This document shows positions 12,437 through 23,500 of a DNA stretch of 64,000 bases, in pieces. A program made the translations under genes and the position numbers. Within the stretch, counting starts at the first letter, position 1; each line of letters starts with the position of its first letter. Under the pieces are notes generated by a model. It saw only the letters and a list, made by a program, of their open reading frames with translations, did no database searches and was not told the DNA's origin. Source of the DNA: Dermacentor variabilis (taxonomy: Eukaryota; Arthropoda; Arachnida; Ixodida; Ixodidae); the NCBI RefSeq assembly GCF_050947875.1, contig NC_134568.1:260210115-260274114 (forward strand), read 5' to 3'.

Positions 12437-12454
12437 TGGTGGAGGTGCTTTACG
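12437..12454 (+). promoter_or_regulatory. Candidate primer-binding site
   Basis: TGGTGGAGGTGCTTTACG starts two bases after the 5' LTR. The leading TGG is the expected complement of a tRNA CCA end. The second LTR element (62,176) has a similar TGGTGGAG..GTGCT at the same place. The matching tRNA was not identified. Confidence 0.55.
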
Positions 12455-12457
12455 TTC

Positions 12458-14212
12458 ATGTACCGGATGCCCCCGACAAGCCGTGACCCAAGCCCGGACC
12501 GCAAAGAGAACACCAACGTAATCCCGGAGCATCGAGCAAGCCGCCGTCTTCAACAGCTGCCCCCGGAGCACGGACTTCTACCGGAGAAGACCAAGAAGAT
12601 TGTGACCAAGGCAACCCCAATGGCAGCCCCAGCGTCCCCCATCGTGCTACAGCAGCCCAAGGAACCACCGACGTTCCGCGGTTCCACATTTGAGGACCCG
12701 GAAAGCTGGCTGGAAACGTATCAGAGGGTCGCTACGTTTAACAGCTGGGCAAGCGAGGACAAGCTACGACATGTCCATTTCGCATTGGAGGACGCCGCGA
12801 GGACGTGCTTCGACAATCGAGAAGCCACCTTGACGACGTGGGACCTCTTCCGAAGCGGCTTCCTGCAAACATTTACAAGCGTCGTCCGAAAAGAGCGAGC
12901 CCAAGTTCTACTAGAAACCAGAGTGCAGCTGCCAAACGAGACGATCGCGATCTTCACGGAGGAGATGGCCTGTCTTTTCCGGCACGCCGACCCGGAAATG
13001 TCGGAGGAGAAAAAAGTCCGCTTCCTGATGCGGGGCGTCAAGCAAGAACTTTTCGCCGGACTTATTCGTAACCCGCCGAAGACCGTAGCTGAGTTTTCTA
13101 CAGAGGCATCGACGATCGAGAAAACTCTGGAGATGCGCACTCGGCAATATAACCGCCAGGGGCTCACGCCGCAGTACGCCATCCAAGGACTAGTTCCGAC
13201 GACCTTCAAGAGACCATCAGGGCCATTGTGCGCGAAGAACTGCGCAAGGTCCTGCCTTCGTCGCAGCCTCAAGCGGCCTCGATCGCCGACATCGTGAAAG
13301 ATATGGTTCAGCGATCGCTTAGAGTTCCTGAGGTACAACCTCAGTTACCGCAGCCCCAGCCAGGAGCGATGACCTACGCTGCCGTCGCACGCCGTCAAGG
13401 CCCCCCTCCGCGACCGCGCCAGGGCCCTCAGCGTCATCATCATCATCAGCCTGGTTACGCCCACTGCAGGGCAAAGGCCTCTCCCATATTTCTCCAACAA
13501 CTCCGGTCATGAACAAATTGTGGCCATGCCGTCCCTGCAAACTTCTTAATCTCATCCGCCCACCTAACTTTCTGCCGTCCCCTGCTACGCTTCCCTTCCC
13601 TTGGAATCCAGTCCGTAACCCTTAATGACCATCGGTTATCTTCCCTCCTCATTACATGTCCTGCCCATGCCCATTTCTTTTTCTTGATTTCAACTAAGAT
13701 GTCATTAACTCGCGTTTGTTCCCACACCCAATCTGCTCTTTTCTTATCCCTTAACGTTACACCTATCATTCTTCTTTCCGGACGACGGAACTACGGTAAC
13801 GCCGCAATTCCGTCGTCCGCCGCCGCCGCCGCCAGCACGCCCACCCGTCGCCCAGCGCACCTACGCGAGGAAGACGGACATTTGGCGAGCCCCCGACCAC
13901 CGCCCGCTCTGCTATCACTGCGGAGAAGCCGGCCATGTGTATCGCCGATGCCCATACCGCGACTTGGGACTGAGAAGGTTCGCCGTCAACGCGCCGCGTC
14001 CACAGCTTGGAGAGCGTCCACGTGACATCGCCGACTACCTCGCCGCTACTCAATGGAGCCCTCGACGACCGTCCCGTTCTCCGTCACCAGGCCGCTACCT
14101 GTCGCCGAGCGCCGACCATACACTGGCCCAGCCCGGGGCCGGTCCGTCAGCCCATATCCGGAAAACTAAAAGCAGCAACCGATGGAGGTGCGGTCGCTGT
14201 TCGTCGAACTGA
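12458..14212 (+). pseudogene. gag: Ty3/gypsy gag, broken by frameshift and LINE insertion
   Basis: Encodes the structural capsid-nucleocapsid polyprotein. The first part (12,458 to about 13,205) has the usual retrotransposon capsid pattern, with PTFRGSTFEDPESWLETYQ near the start, then EDAARTCFDN and MRGVKQELFAGL. At about 13,205 the frame shifts (+2 to +1), giving REELRKVLPSS and a proline/glutamine-rich linker. A 346-bp LINE fragment interrupts it at 13,434-13,779. After the insertion the original frame resumes and holds a zinc knuckle, C-YH-C-GEAG-H-VYRR-C, at 13,910-13,951, then an arginine/serine/proline tail ending at 14,212. The end of gag overlaps the start of pol in another frame, as is usual for these elements. 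Confidence 0.85.
13434..13779 (-). mobile_element. RTE-like LINE 3' fragment nested in gag
   Basis: Read on the minus strand this encodes the C-terminal part of an RTE-type reverse transcriptase: RRMIGVTLRDKKRADW, then WAWAGHVMRREDN, GKRSRGRQKVRWADEI, and the last codons FALQWA, followed by a (GAT)n tail (CATCATCAT on plus at 13,434). It is about 90% like the larger copy at 39,562-40,342, is 5'-truncated, and keeps the CGA codon that became a stop in that copy. It splits gag and so is younger than the host element. Confidence 0.88.
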
Positions 14213-17200
14213 CGAAGATCCTCCGCCGCCGACGAAGACGCCGAAGAAACTACCTCGACGACATAACGACACGCCGCCGTCCCGACGAAGTCTGGAAGCA
14301 AAGAATACGAGGACGAAGGACGACCTGATGACACGACGTTCCAGCTTCAGTTCAACACGACGCAGCTGTGATCCGACGCCAAGACCCAACTGCAACGCCA
14401 GACAAAGAACCACCGACCTCGACGTACTTCTCGACGGCCACGCAGTCACTGCCTTAGTCGACACAGGGGCCGATTACTCCGTAATGAGTGGACAAATCGC
14501 CGCCCAGTTGAAGGTTAAGACTGCATGGGAGGGCCCCCAAATTCGAACCGCTGGAGGACACCTCATCACGCCGACTGGAATCTGCACGGCAACAATAACC
14601 ATTCATGACCGGACTTACCCTGCCACTTTCGTTATCCTCCAACAGTGTTCACGAGACGTCATTCTCGGTATCACGCCGCAATCATCAACCTGAAGTCGAA
14701 GTCAATAACGCTGTCGGAAGATAAAGCGATGCCGCCGGAGAGCCCTCGTAGTCACCACGCCTTGAGTGTGCTCGAAGATCGAGTGAGCATCCAGCCTCGC
14801 TCCAGCATTGTTATTTCGGTCGGCACCGAAACACCCACTGACGTAGAAGGCGTCATCGAAGGCGACCAAGGCCTACTACTAGACCGTGAAATTTGCGTCG
14901 CAAGAGGGATCGCTCGACTGCATGGAGGGAAAACTGAAGTGTTGCTGACAAACTTCAGTCAAGAGTTCAAGCACATCAACAAGGGCACGACGATCGCGTA
15001 CATCGAGGAAATTCTGGAAACCAGTAATGCGTTTGTCCTCTCGGATTCCGCCGCATCTACCCCGACGACGATGGTTCCCGAACCAGACTGCGACATTAAT
15101 CCAAGTCGCCCCGTGATTAAGCAACAGCAGCTCAGAAGTCTGCTCCGACGATACAAAGGCTGCTTTTCGACGTCATCGACGATTCGACAAACACCAGTCG
15201 CCAAGCATCGCATAATCACCGAGAAGTGCGCTCGACCACTCCGCCAGAGCCCTTACCGAGTTTCGCCGCGAGAACGTGCAGCTATAAGAGAACAAGTCTA
15301 CGAAATGCTGCGCAACGACATCATCCAGCCGTCGAAAAGCCCGTGGGCATCCCCTGTTGTCCTGGTAAAGAAAAAGGACGGAACCCTACGTTTCTGCGTC
15401 GATTATCGTCGTCTGAACAAGATCACGAAGAAGGACGTATACCCCCTCCCACGAATAGACGACGCATTGGATCGGCTCTGCAACGCTAAATACTTCTCGT
15501 CGATGGACCTCAAGTCTGGCTATTGGCAAATAGAAATCGACGAAAGAGATCGCGAAAAGACGGCCTTCATCACCCCAGACGGCCTCTACGAGTTCATGGT
15601 TATGCCATTCGGACTGTGCTCGGCGCCTGCAACGTTCCAGCGCGTCATGGACACGGTGTTAGCAGGATTGAAGTGGCAGACCTGTCTCGTTTATTTGGAT
15701 GACGTCGTCGTCTTCGCTGGAAATTTCGACGATCACCTCAGGCGGCTTGCGACAGTACTAGAGGCCATCAAGTCGTCAGGGCTTACTCTGAAGCCGGAAA
15801 AATGCCGCTTCGCTTACGATGAGCTTCTGTTCCTAGGCCACGTAATCAGCAAATCCGGTGTCCGTCCAGACCCGCAAAAGACAGCTGCCATCGCACAGTT
15901 CCAGCAACCCATCAACAAGAAGGCAGTGCGTAGATTCCTTGGCATGTGTGCCTACTACAGGCGCTTTGTCAAGAATTTTTCACGCATCGCCGAGCCTTTG
16001 ACACGTCTAATTGTGATGTTGACTTCAAGTGGGAAACGCCGCAGGCCGACGCATTTGAAGAACTCAAACGACGCATGCAGTCGCCGCCGGTACTTTCGCA
16101 CTCCGACGAGTACGCCGATACAGAAATCCATACTGACGCCAGTTGCCTAGGCCTCGGTGCCGTTCTAGTCCAGAGAAGAAACGGAGTCGGACAGGTGATA
16201 GCGTACGCTAGCCGGTCGCTGTCAAAAGCGGAAGGCAACTATTCTACGACCGAAAAGGAATGCCTCGCCATCGTTTGGGCTACAGCTAAATTTCGCCCTT
16301 ATCTTTACGGCAGGCCATTCAAAGTCGTCAGTGACCATCACGCGTTGTGTTGGCTAGCGAATATAAAGGATCCTTCAGGACGACTGGCGCGGTGGAGCCT
16401 CAGACTACAAGAATACGACATCACTGTAACCTACAAGTCCGGACGAAAACACTCCGATGCCGATTGCCTATCACGCGCACCCATTGACCCGCCGCCGCAA
16501 GATGACGAGAATGACGACGCCTTCCTTGGAATGATAAGCACGGAAGACTTCGCTGTACAGCAACGGGCAGACCCGGAGCTGAAAGGCCTCGTGGAATATT
16601 TGGAAGGGCGCACCGACGTTGTCCCCAGAGCATTTAAGCGCGGATTATCTTCCTTCACGCTTCAAAACAATCTACTCGTGAAGAACTTCTCACCAGTCCG
16701 CGCCAATTACCTTCTTGTTGTCCCGTCAGGACTTCGTCCAGAAGTATTGCATGCCCTATATGACGATCCGACCGCTGGACACCTCGGATTTTCCCGGACA
16801 CTATCGAGGATACAAGAAAAGTATTGTTGGCCGCGCCTGACCGCCGACGCCGCCCGTTATGTCAGAACATGCCGAGACTGTCAGCGACGCAAGACACCGC
16901 CGACAAGGCCAGCCGGATTACTACAGCCAATCGAGCCTCCTTGCCGACCATTCCAGCAGATCGGGACGGACTTGCTGGGACCCTTTCGGACGTCAATAAC
17001 CGGAAATAAGTGGATCGTCGTGGCGACGGACTACCTCACCCGCTTCGCTGAAACAAAAGCACTGCCGAAAGGTAGCGCAGCCGAAGTGGCGAAATTCTTT
17101 GTCGAAAACATCCTGCTGCGACATGGCGCCCCAGAGGTCCTCATCACCGACAGAGGAACGGCCTTTACAGCGGAGCTTACCCAAGCCATTCTGAAATACA

Positions 17201-17805
17201 GTCAGACAAGGCACAGGAGGACAACGGCCTACCACCCGCAGACGAATGGTCTTACGGAGCGGCTGAATAAGACCCTCGCCGACATGCTAGCGATGTGCGT
17301 CGACGTCGAACACAAGACCTGGGATGCCGTCCTGCCGTACGTAACATTCGCTTACAACACGGCGGTGCAAGAAACTACACAGATCACGCCGTTCAAGCTG
17401 GTCTACGGCAGGAACCCGACGACGACGCTCGACGCCATGCTGCCGCACGTCCTTGACGAGGAGAACCTTGACGTCGCTACCTACCTCCAGCGCGCCGAAG
17501 AAGCCCGACAGCTCGCCCGCCTGCGGATCAAGAACCAGCAGAGGACCGACAGGCGTCACTACAACCTCCGACGATGCTTCGTCGAGTACCAGCCCGGCGA
17601 CCGTGTTTGAGTGTGGACCCCGATACGCCGACGAGGACTCAGTGAAATACTACTGCGACGATATTTCGGACCCTACAAGGTCATCCGACGTATTGGCGCA
17701 CTGGACTATGAGGTCGTGCCAGACGGCATTTCGCATTCACGGCAACGCCGCGCACGATCTGTAGTGGTCCACGTGGTGCGTCTTAAACCCTTTTACGGAC
17801 GCTGA
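14007..17805 (+). pseudogene. pol: Ty3/gypsy pol (protease-RT-RNase H-integrase), inactivated
   Basis: Protease: ALVDTGADYSVMS near 14,449 (active-site DTG). Reverse transcriptase: VKKKDGTLRFCVDYRRLN near 15,370, MPFGLCSAPATFQR near 15,604, and the catalytic YLDD at about 15,692. RNase H: IHTDAS near 16,126 and STTEKECLAIVWA near 16,243. Integrase: His-His-Cys-Cys finger ending CRDCQRRKT near 16,870, catalytic GTDLLGPF near 16,968, TDRGTAF near 17,150 and LTERLNKTL near 17,250; a GPY-type C-terminal module (FGPYKVIRRI) near 17,665. Breaks: a small loss with frame change near 14,670, a frame change near 16,008 between RT and RNase H, and an in-frame TGA at 17,608-17,610. The host copy therefore cannot make a full polyprotein. 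Confidence 0.92.
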
Positions 17806-17893
17806 CGAACTTCCTTATTTTGTTGTTTTCTTTGCTAGGAGTGCTTTTCTTTTATTACTTTCGTTTGTTTGCAGCATCGGGTCGATGCTTTTT

Positions 17894-17904
17894 AAGAGGG
17901 GGGG
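17894..17904 (+). promoter_or_regulatory. Polypurine tract
   Basis: AAGAGGGGGGG lies three bases before the 3' LTR, where plus-strand DNA synthesis of LTR elements is primed. Confidence 0.8.
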
Positions 17905-17907
17905 TAT

Positions 17908-18326
17908 TGACACGTGTATTTATATTTAACGGGCGACCACGTTTCGCCGCCTAAAAAATGTTATCGCACAGCGCGGGACGCGTCTGGATGTATCTGAAGT
18001 TTCTGGAAAGTTATCTCCGCTTCTATCCGCTGTCTGTTGTTGCCGAACCTTGTGTGATCTGATTTCATCGCGTGACTCGAATGTTGTAGAACTTTGTGGA
18101 AGGCATGTGGGTCCCAACGATTAGTCTGGAACATTCGATGACTGCTGTATAAAAGCCGACGCACTTGACCCACTGATCAGATTTTCGACGATCGCCTACC
18201 GTGTTCGCCGCTATCGTTGTGCTATAAGTGTAGCCTGTTTTTGTGGGCACCGTTCGCCCAATAAAAGTTAGTTTTGTCTTTCACAGTATTTGCTACTGTG
18301 TTTTTCAACGTCACCACCACGTGACA
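17908..18326 (+). repeat. 3' LTR of the Ty3/gypsy element
   Basis: 419 bp. TATA box TATAAAAG at 18,148-18,155 and AATAAA at 18,260-18,265. Compared with the 5' LTR it has about 14 substitutions and two short indels; the U3 TATA box is better here than in the 5' copy (CATAAAAG). Confidence 0.92.
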
Positions 18327-18605
18327 ATAGAAACGCAGAGCGTGATAATCATGCAACGTTTTCGCCTTCTTAAAATAGAGCAATTGAAATGAGCACCTCA
18401 CACTAAGGGGACGCGGTAAACATCGATGGGCACCGTCATCAGCGAGGAAAGATCGAGGCACTTGGTGATCAAGAGCCACGGTGCAGTCTAGAAAGAGCGA
18501 AAGAAAGCTGAATGAATGTTGTTGTATTTTATTTTCATTCTAAGTGGCTCACTAAGTAGCCCGAAGGGGGAACAAAAAAACAATCGCTAGGCTCTAGCGA
18601 CTCTC

Positions 18606-18930
18606 TCATTTTCTTAACTTCAGTACTGGGATTGCCCGGTTATACCCGACTGTCCGGTTATAGAATCTCACGTGATCTTGAGAAGAATCCTCTGTCACTA
18701 CTCGAAAATATTGAGAGGGCTCCAGTGCCACCGGAACTCCTGCAAACGGCTGGGCAATGCTGAAAGCTCCACCGCAATCTGAAGATGCAGCTTGGACGCA
18801 GCAGTAGACACGTACAAAGCCATACATGCGCCATCTATTCAGATGCAAGATACTCGCGGTTAGCGAACTCTCCGCGAACGTAACCGTCACCCTGAGCTTA
18901 TCAACACTGCTCTTTTTTGGCTAATGCCCC
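18606..18930 (-). CDS. Unidentified reading frame with its own poly(A) signal
   Basis: The minus-strand frame is open from about 18,930 to the stop TGA at 18,606-18,608. The first Met is at about 18,890, giving 94 codons; the open frame extends a further 13 codons upstream. Composition is protein-like: LRVTVTFAESSLTASI, then RMYGFVRVYCC, CGGAFSIAQPF, and a basic end. One NRT glycosylation-type sequon is present. An AATAAA lies at 18,528-18,533 (minus), 75 bases past the stop. I see no good splice acceptor upstream (no pyrimidine tract before the open frame). It may be a terminal exon, a retrogene, or a fragment of an integrated element; I do not recognise the family. Confidence 0.4.
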
Positions 18931-19002
18931 CACTTTGATGTTCTGTGTCAGCTTCTAGCCGTTTATGTGACGTTACAGGCAACCTTGACACGTGCCTAGG
19001 TT

Positions 19003-19045
19003 GAATACATACATACATACATACACGCACGCACGCACGAACGCA
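19003..19045. repeat. CATA / CGCA microsatellite
   Basis: About five ACATACAT-type units pass into ACGCACGC units. Plain simple repeat. Confidence 0.85.
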
Positions 19046-21246
19046 TGCTTCTTCTAGCTGACGCTAAACTTAGAATTTACGGCACGCCTTCGTCGCCGAA
19101 ATTAGCTGCGCGTCTCTCATCGTACCGCGCGCTGTGCACGCGTTTTTATACAAGTTCGAGCCCGCCGTGTCCTGTGATTCAACAAGTTTTATTGCTGAAT
19201 AAAGCTTCCACTTACTCTGCGAGCCTTGCTTACTTACTCTGACTGGCTGTGCGAGCCTTGCTGCCTCATGAAGGCTTCGTTCTCACCAATTACCGCTATG
19301 CGTGGTTATCTGCATAAAGTTATTGTTTGCGCGTTTGCTCCAGGAACCAACAAATTTCGCAGGGACAATCTGCAGCCCAGTGCGAACGCCAGTGGAGCAA
19401 AGCAAGCAACAACCTCGCAGGCGCCGCGTCTCGGTCAACGTTGAGCAGAACCGCGCGGTGTGCATATACGGTGCACTACAGGAGCCCGACGAAAACCCGG
19501 CGACGTTACAGCGGCGCATGATGCAAGCGATGCAAAGAAGCCTTGACGTAGTAGCTAAACCTTCTTCAGAACTCGCAATCTTTGGTTCGATTCCAGGTGG
19601 GACACCTTTCAAAGCGATAGCTTTCTTTCGATCTTTCACCGGTTTTCGTGGTCGGCGGCCTGATGTGGGGTGCGTGCGCTCGCACGACCGAGCTTCGTAA
19701 CCTAGTTAAGCGACGCGTTCGTCGTCGAACTCTGAGACGCGAGTGCTGACGTGCGAGAGCTTTGTATGTATCGTCTGAAGGTATCGATGCCATAGTCGGT
19801 GGAGGCACGGCGTCAAGTTTCTCCACCGCTTGGGCTGACGGTTGCGGGTCGCGTTCGTCGTCGAAGACCGCTGCGCGTTCCTTGTGGAAATGCACCGTTT
19901 CGTGTGGCCGGCTCGCCATATGTATACGCTTAGACCGACTTCCACGTGTGTGGGCTGGGCGTGATCATAATGCCAATGGTCGCTCGGAGGCGTTTATCTG
20001 GCCCCTGGGGTAGAATAGACGAGCGGAGAAGAAAGCGCAGATGCGTAGCCGTTGTCATGCCAATGTTGTCAGAGAGTCATCATTCTGTATAGTCCTCACG
20101 ACGCCGTCGCTTGTTGCCGTGCCGTCTTGGTCACGCTACCAACATCGTCGCGCCGTCACCTCAATCGTTGTCATTCCGTCGCGTTGACACCGTCGTCGTC
20201 GGCGTCACCACACTGTCATGCCATCAACCAAAACATGTCGGCGATAATTTGTGCCGCCATCATCAAACAGCATCATCGACGTCAGCAGTATACTTCGTAA
20301 ATATTGCTAGTGTGTCTGTTTGATTTCTGCCGTTCACATAAGGGGCTATTCGCTTACGTTGTCAATCATACTCGATGGTTTCTGTAACAATTTTTACAGC
20401 GAAGCTGTATATGGCTAGGATCTGAAAAAAATTGCGTGCGTCTATCGAGTCGTGTAGATCGATAATTACTCCCCATACGTGGGCCGATTCCGAAGATAGT
20501 GCAATACGGGGCCGACGCGCGACGGAGGTGAAGCAGGCTTTAAGCACTCCGCCAACTTGCAAAAGTAAGTTTAATATCTTAGATCCAAATACAACCCGTA
20601 TCAGATATCAAGCTTAGAAGAACAGATACTACACTTTGACCCGCGTCGCCCATGTCTACATTCGCACCGCTCTCTCTCTCTATCGGCGTTCCAAGCGGTT
20701 TCGTATCTCCTTCCGCTCTTCCGTAAGCGTGCTGCCCGCCAGTACCGCGAGGCGGAAAGAAATGCGAACCGTCCATGTCGCACAATCGTGAACCGTTTCA
20801 CCGGAGCAACGGCCAGGTTTCAGAGGGAGTTTGTGGGGAAACCATTTTGTGTGGCCTCTGTTGTGTGTGACCGCTTGTGGTTTTTTTTACTGACCTCACA
20901 ACCATTACTGCACTGCGGGAAGTTGACCAACGCAGGATCGCCTTGGCTACGGTGAAGCAGTGTGCACCCTCGGAGTGCCGTGAGGTGCGCGTCTATTCTG
21001 CGTGCCCGAATTCGTTGGCAAAAGGTGTCGTGCCGCGTTTTGCAGCAATACATGGGTGTGTAACCCCCGGTGCCTCATCATCCGATACTCAACATCGTGG
21101 AGGAGCGACTGGTCGCGACTTGGACTTCCATTTATGAGCATACGGTGTTTGACGCACGGCAATCAACAGTTCGCCATTAAGGGGCCCACATACACAGCTT
21201 CGCTGGTCATCCACTTTCACAAAGTGGAATGGCACTGATTTTTTTT
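19046..21246. other. Stretch without recognised gene
   Basis: Features seen: an isolated plus-strand AATAAA at about 19,197; a GGTTCGATTCC tRNA B-box-like word near 19,585 with no proven A box; and a degenerate GTC/ATC-rich tract at 20,050-20,310 (CGTCGTC, CATCATC). Open frames of 117-132 codons at 19,283-19,919 overlap on opposite strands and lack any domain. Confidence 0.4.
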
Positions 21247-21369
21247 AACGCGACAGCGTTAAGGAGCTCGCGTCGCAGAAAAGCCGGTGTCGTCGGTGCC
21301 GGCGTCGGCGGCGTTGGCCGTGAGCGATAAATCCCAGCAGGCACTTCATGAATAAAAAACAACTTGCAA

Positions 21370-21440
21370 GATTGGCTGGGTGGGAATCGAACCAGGGTCT
21401 CCGGAGTGTGAGACGGAGACGTTACCACTGAGCCACGAGT
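21370..21440 (-). other. tRNA-like segment inside MITE
   Basis: On the minus strand: CTCGTGGCTCAGTGGTAACG (A-box-like), then GTCTCCG and CGGAGAC, which pair around a 10-base loop, then GGTTCGATTCCCA (B box). The anticodon arm has an oversized loop and the acceptor ends do not pair clearly, so I do not call it a functional tRNA gene. Confidence 0.55.
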
Positions 21441-21487
21441 TCGATGCTTCAAAGCGGTACAAAAGCGCCTCTAGTGAACGCGGTGTT

Positions 21488-21514
21488 GCCTTAGAAACGA
21501 GCTGTTTCTAAGGC
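21488..21514. repeat. Perfect 11-bp hairpin inside MITE copy A
   Basis: GCCTTAGAAAC and GTTTCTAAGGC flank the loop GAGCT. Confidence 0.75.
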
Positions 21515-21702
21515 TCAGGCGTGCGTCGCTTGCTCAGGCGCACATTTCGTTGTCGCGCCGAACGCTGCGTTGCTCGACGCTCACCGCGTCCGATGCGGGG
21601 CGCGTAGTTGCTGCGCCGTAGCCCATTGTCTTACACCCCTTGGCGGGTCGACGGGAACGCTGTCGCGTTCCACTCTTGAAGGCGAAGCTTAAGCGTCCTC
21701 CA

Positions 21703-22541
21703 ATTTTTTTTTTATTTGCATCGTACCCGAACCAAAACGCGAACACACGGCACGACTGGCCCACTTCCTATACTAATAACCGCTGTTCACAGTGAAAAAA
21801 AAAGGAAAATGACAACACAGCAGCTATCGGTGATGTAGGCACGTGTCAAAGTTGCGTATAATGCCAATAAAAAAATAACGCAATTTGTTCGCCTCATTAT
21901 GGTAAACGAAATAAGCATGCCTGTGCGTGTAAAGCCCATCTCTCCTGGCCGACAAGTTTTTCACAGTAGTTTGGAGCAGTGGACGCATGTTTAGTGATGG
22001 CGAACTAGCTCTTGTCTCTAACCTTGAACAGCGCTCTTTACTTCAGTAACCACAATAACAGCCATGCAATTTATCTTCCCTGTCTGGTGCGTCCCTCCGG
22101 TGTTGCCAGTAGTACTCGGCGCTTTACAAGATAAAAGAACGCCAACTAGCCCAGTTTATCGCTCTACTCAAAGGTCATATCAGTAATTTAGAGGAACTGG
22201 GACGACAGACAGATATTGTGCCAGGTGCAAGCTGCGCTTATGAGAAGTTGAAAGAATTAGGTGCTTTAGCATTTGTTGACCTTGTGAATTTCCAATACAC
22301 ATAAGAGCTACGCCTTAAACCTTAGGAGTAAATGTTAAAAGTTTTGAATTTCACACAAATCCCGATCTATCAAAAAGCTCACTTTTTTGTAATGCCAATG
22401 CTTCTCGCTACCTCGAGTTGCAAGACTTCTTTACATCAGTGCGAAACTTTGACAGACAACTTGCTTAAAGGGACGAAACAACAAAACATTTTCCACTCTT
22501 AAGGGTGTTGCTTTATACCAAGGCTAACACTCTTACTTTTA
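21703..22541. other. Stretch without recognised gene
   Basis: No domain-bearing frame and no repeat boundary recognised. Confidence 0.45.
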
Positions 22542-22777
22542 ACCCGCCGTGGTTGCTCAGTGGCTATGGTGTTGGGCTGCTGAGCACGAGGTGGCGGGAT
22601 AGAATCCCGGCCACGGCGGCCGCATTTCGATGGGGGCGAAATGCGAAAACACCCGTGTACTTAGATTTAGGTGCACGTTAAAGAAACCCAGGTGGTCGAA
22701 ATTTCCGGAGTCCTCCACTACGGCGTGCCTCATAATCAGAAAGTGGTTTTGGCACGTAAAACCCCATAAGTTAATTA
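22542..22777 (+). repeat. tRNA-derived SINE, full length
   Basis: Nearly identical to the copy at 8,672: same A box, B box (GGGATAGAATCCCGG here, one base changed), GATGGGGGCGAAATGCG body and CCTCATAATCAGAAAGTGGTTTTGGCACGTAAAACCCCATAA end, followed by TTAATTAA. Confidence 0.88.
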
Positions 22778-23041
22778 ACTCTTACCTTTAAGGCTGTAAA
22801 AAAAAGTCTTTTACACGACAGCGAGATTTGAACTACACCTGCTATGAAAAAAATCTATAGTCGAAAACTGCGTAATAAGACTCCTTACCTCGCGCTCACC
22901 TCAATACCTGACACGATATTTGACATAAATAGCTAATACAGTTTATTTACGCAATTTATGTGTCGGGTCTGATGCAGCTATCATCATGTTTACTTGTCAC
23001 AAAAGTTCGCCAAGCTATAAAATTTAACTTGTCTCCTTCAA

Positions 23042-23079
23042 GGCTAACACCCTCACCCTTCAGGGCGAGGGCGTTAGCC
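23042..23079. repeat. 13-bp inverted repeat
   Basis: GGCTAACACCCTC and GAGGGCGTTAGCC pair with one mismatch around a 12-base loop. Confidence 0.6.
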
Positions 23080-23374
23080 ATGGGAGCAACCACTGTGCAA
23101 ACATTTTTTACCTTGAAGGTTGTTTTTTTTTTTCGACTTTTGGAGAACTGAAGCACTTTGCTGACGACAAGTGCCTGATCGGCTACATGCGATCACAGCA
23201 TTTGCGTTAGCCTGGGTTGCAGGAAGCTTGGCTGACAAGAACACAGAGATGCAGAGAGTGGCATGCAGTGAAAGCGCAGAGAGGCACGCGCTCTCTAACA
23301 CGGATTCAGGCACCCAGATAGCCTCCCCATTAAAGTGCGGATGCTGTTCGCGAAGTTCTATCATGGGTAAAATG

Positions 23375-23500
23375 TGTGGGTAACGAACGCATCTCAGCCG
23401 CTTTTAAACACGTTTCAAACAAACATGGCACTTTGCATGTTTCCCGTGTTTCCTAAATTATTGATATTGTTAGCATTATCAATGAAGAGTTCCTAAAAGG
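23375..23500 (+). repeat. Dispersed repeat pair, copy 1
   Basis: GTAACGAACGCATCTCAGC, CAAACATGGCACTTTGCATG and TTTCCTAAATTATTGATATT here match the stretch at 25,382-25,545 with scattered changes. Orientation is the same. Nature unknown. Confidence 0.65.

Larger units (their letters stand above)
12017..18326 (+). mobile_element. Ty3/gypsy LTR retrotransposon, complete but inactive
   Basis: An element of 6,310 bp with two direct LTRs (12,017-12,434 and 17,908-18,326), a primer-binding candidate just after the first LTR, gag then pol in the Ty3/gypsy order (protease, reverse transcriptase, RNase H, integrase), and a purine tract before the second LTR. The LTRs begin TGACACG and end CACGTGACA. 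They differ at about 14 positions plus two short indels, roughly 3%, so the insertion is not recent. Gag has a frameshift and a nested LINE; pol has two frame breaks and one in-frame stop. I could not see a clean target duplication: the flanks read ..ATATCG and ATAGAA.., which do not match. Confidence 0.93.
21247..21702. mobile_element. MITE-like element, copy A, carrying a tRNA-like segment
   Basis: Perfect 14-base terminal inverted repeats: AACGCGACAGCGTT at 21,247-21,260 and AACGCTGTCGCGTT at 21,656-21,669. A trailer GGCGAAGCTTAAGCGTCCTCCAA follows to about 21,702. The same ends and trailer occur at 42,522/46,715 (copy B) and 52,633-53,110 (copy C), which lack the tRNA-like part. No transposase is encoded, so it would need one in trans. 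The poly(T) stretches outside both ends may be target sequence. Confidence 0.75.

Noticed and set aside
12398..12457. Gag starting inside the 5' LTR
   Set aside because: The open frame continues upstream into the LTR only because it lacks stops there; the first Met past the LTR is at 12,458.
19283..19919. Overlapping frames of 117-132 codons
   Set aside because: Opposite-strand overlap and tRNA B-box-like words suggest repeat DNA, not a gene.
21370..21440. A functional tRNA gene
   Set aside because: Anticodon loop would be 10 bases and the acceptor stem does not close; it sits inside a MITE. Called tRNA-like only.
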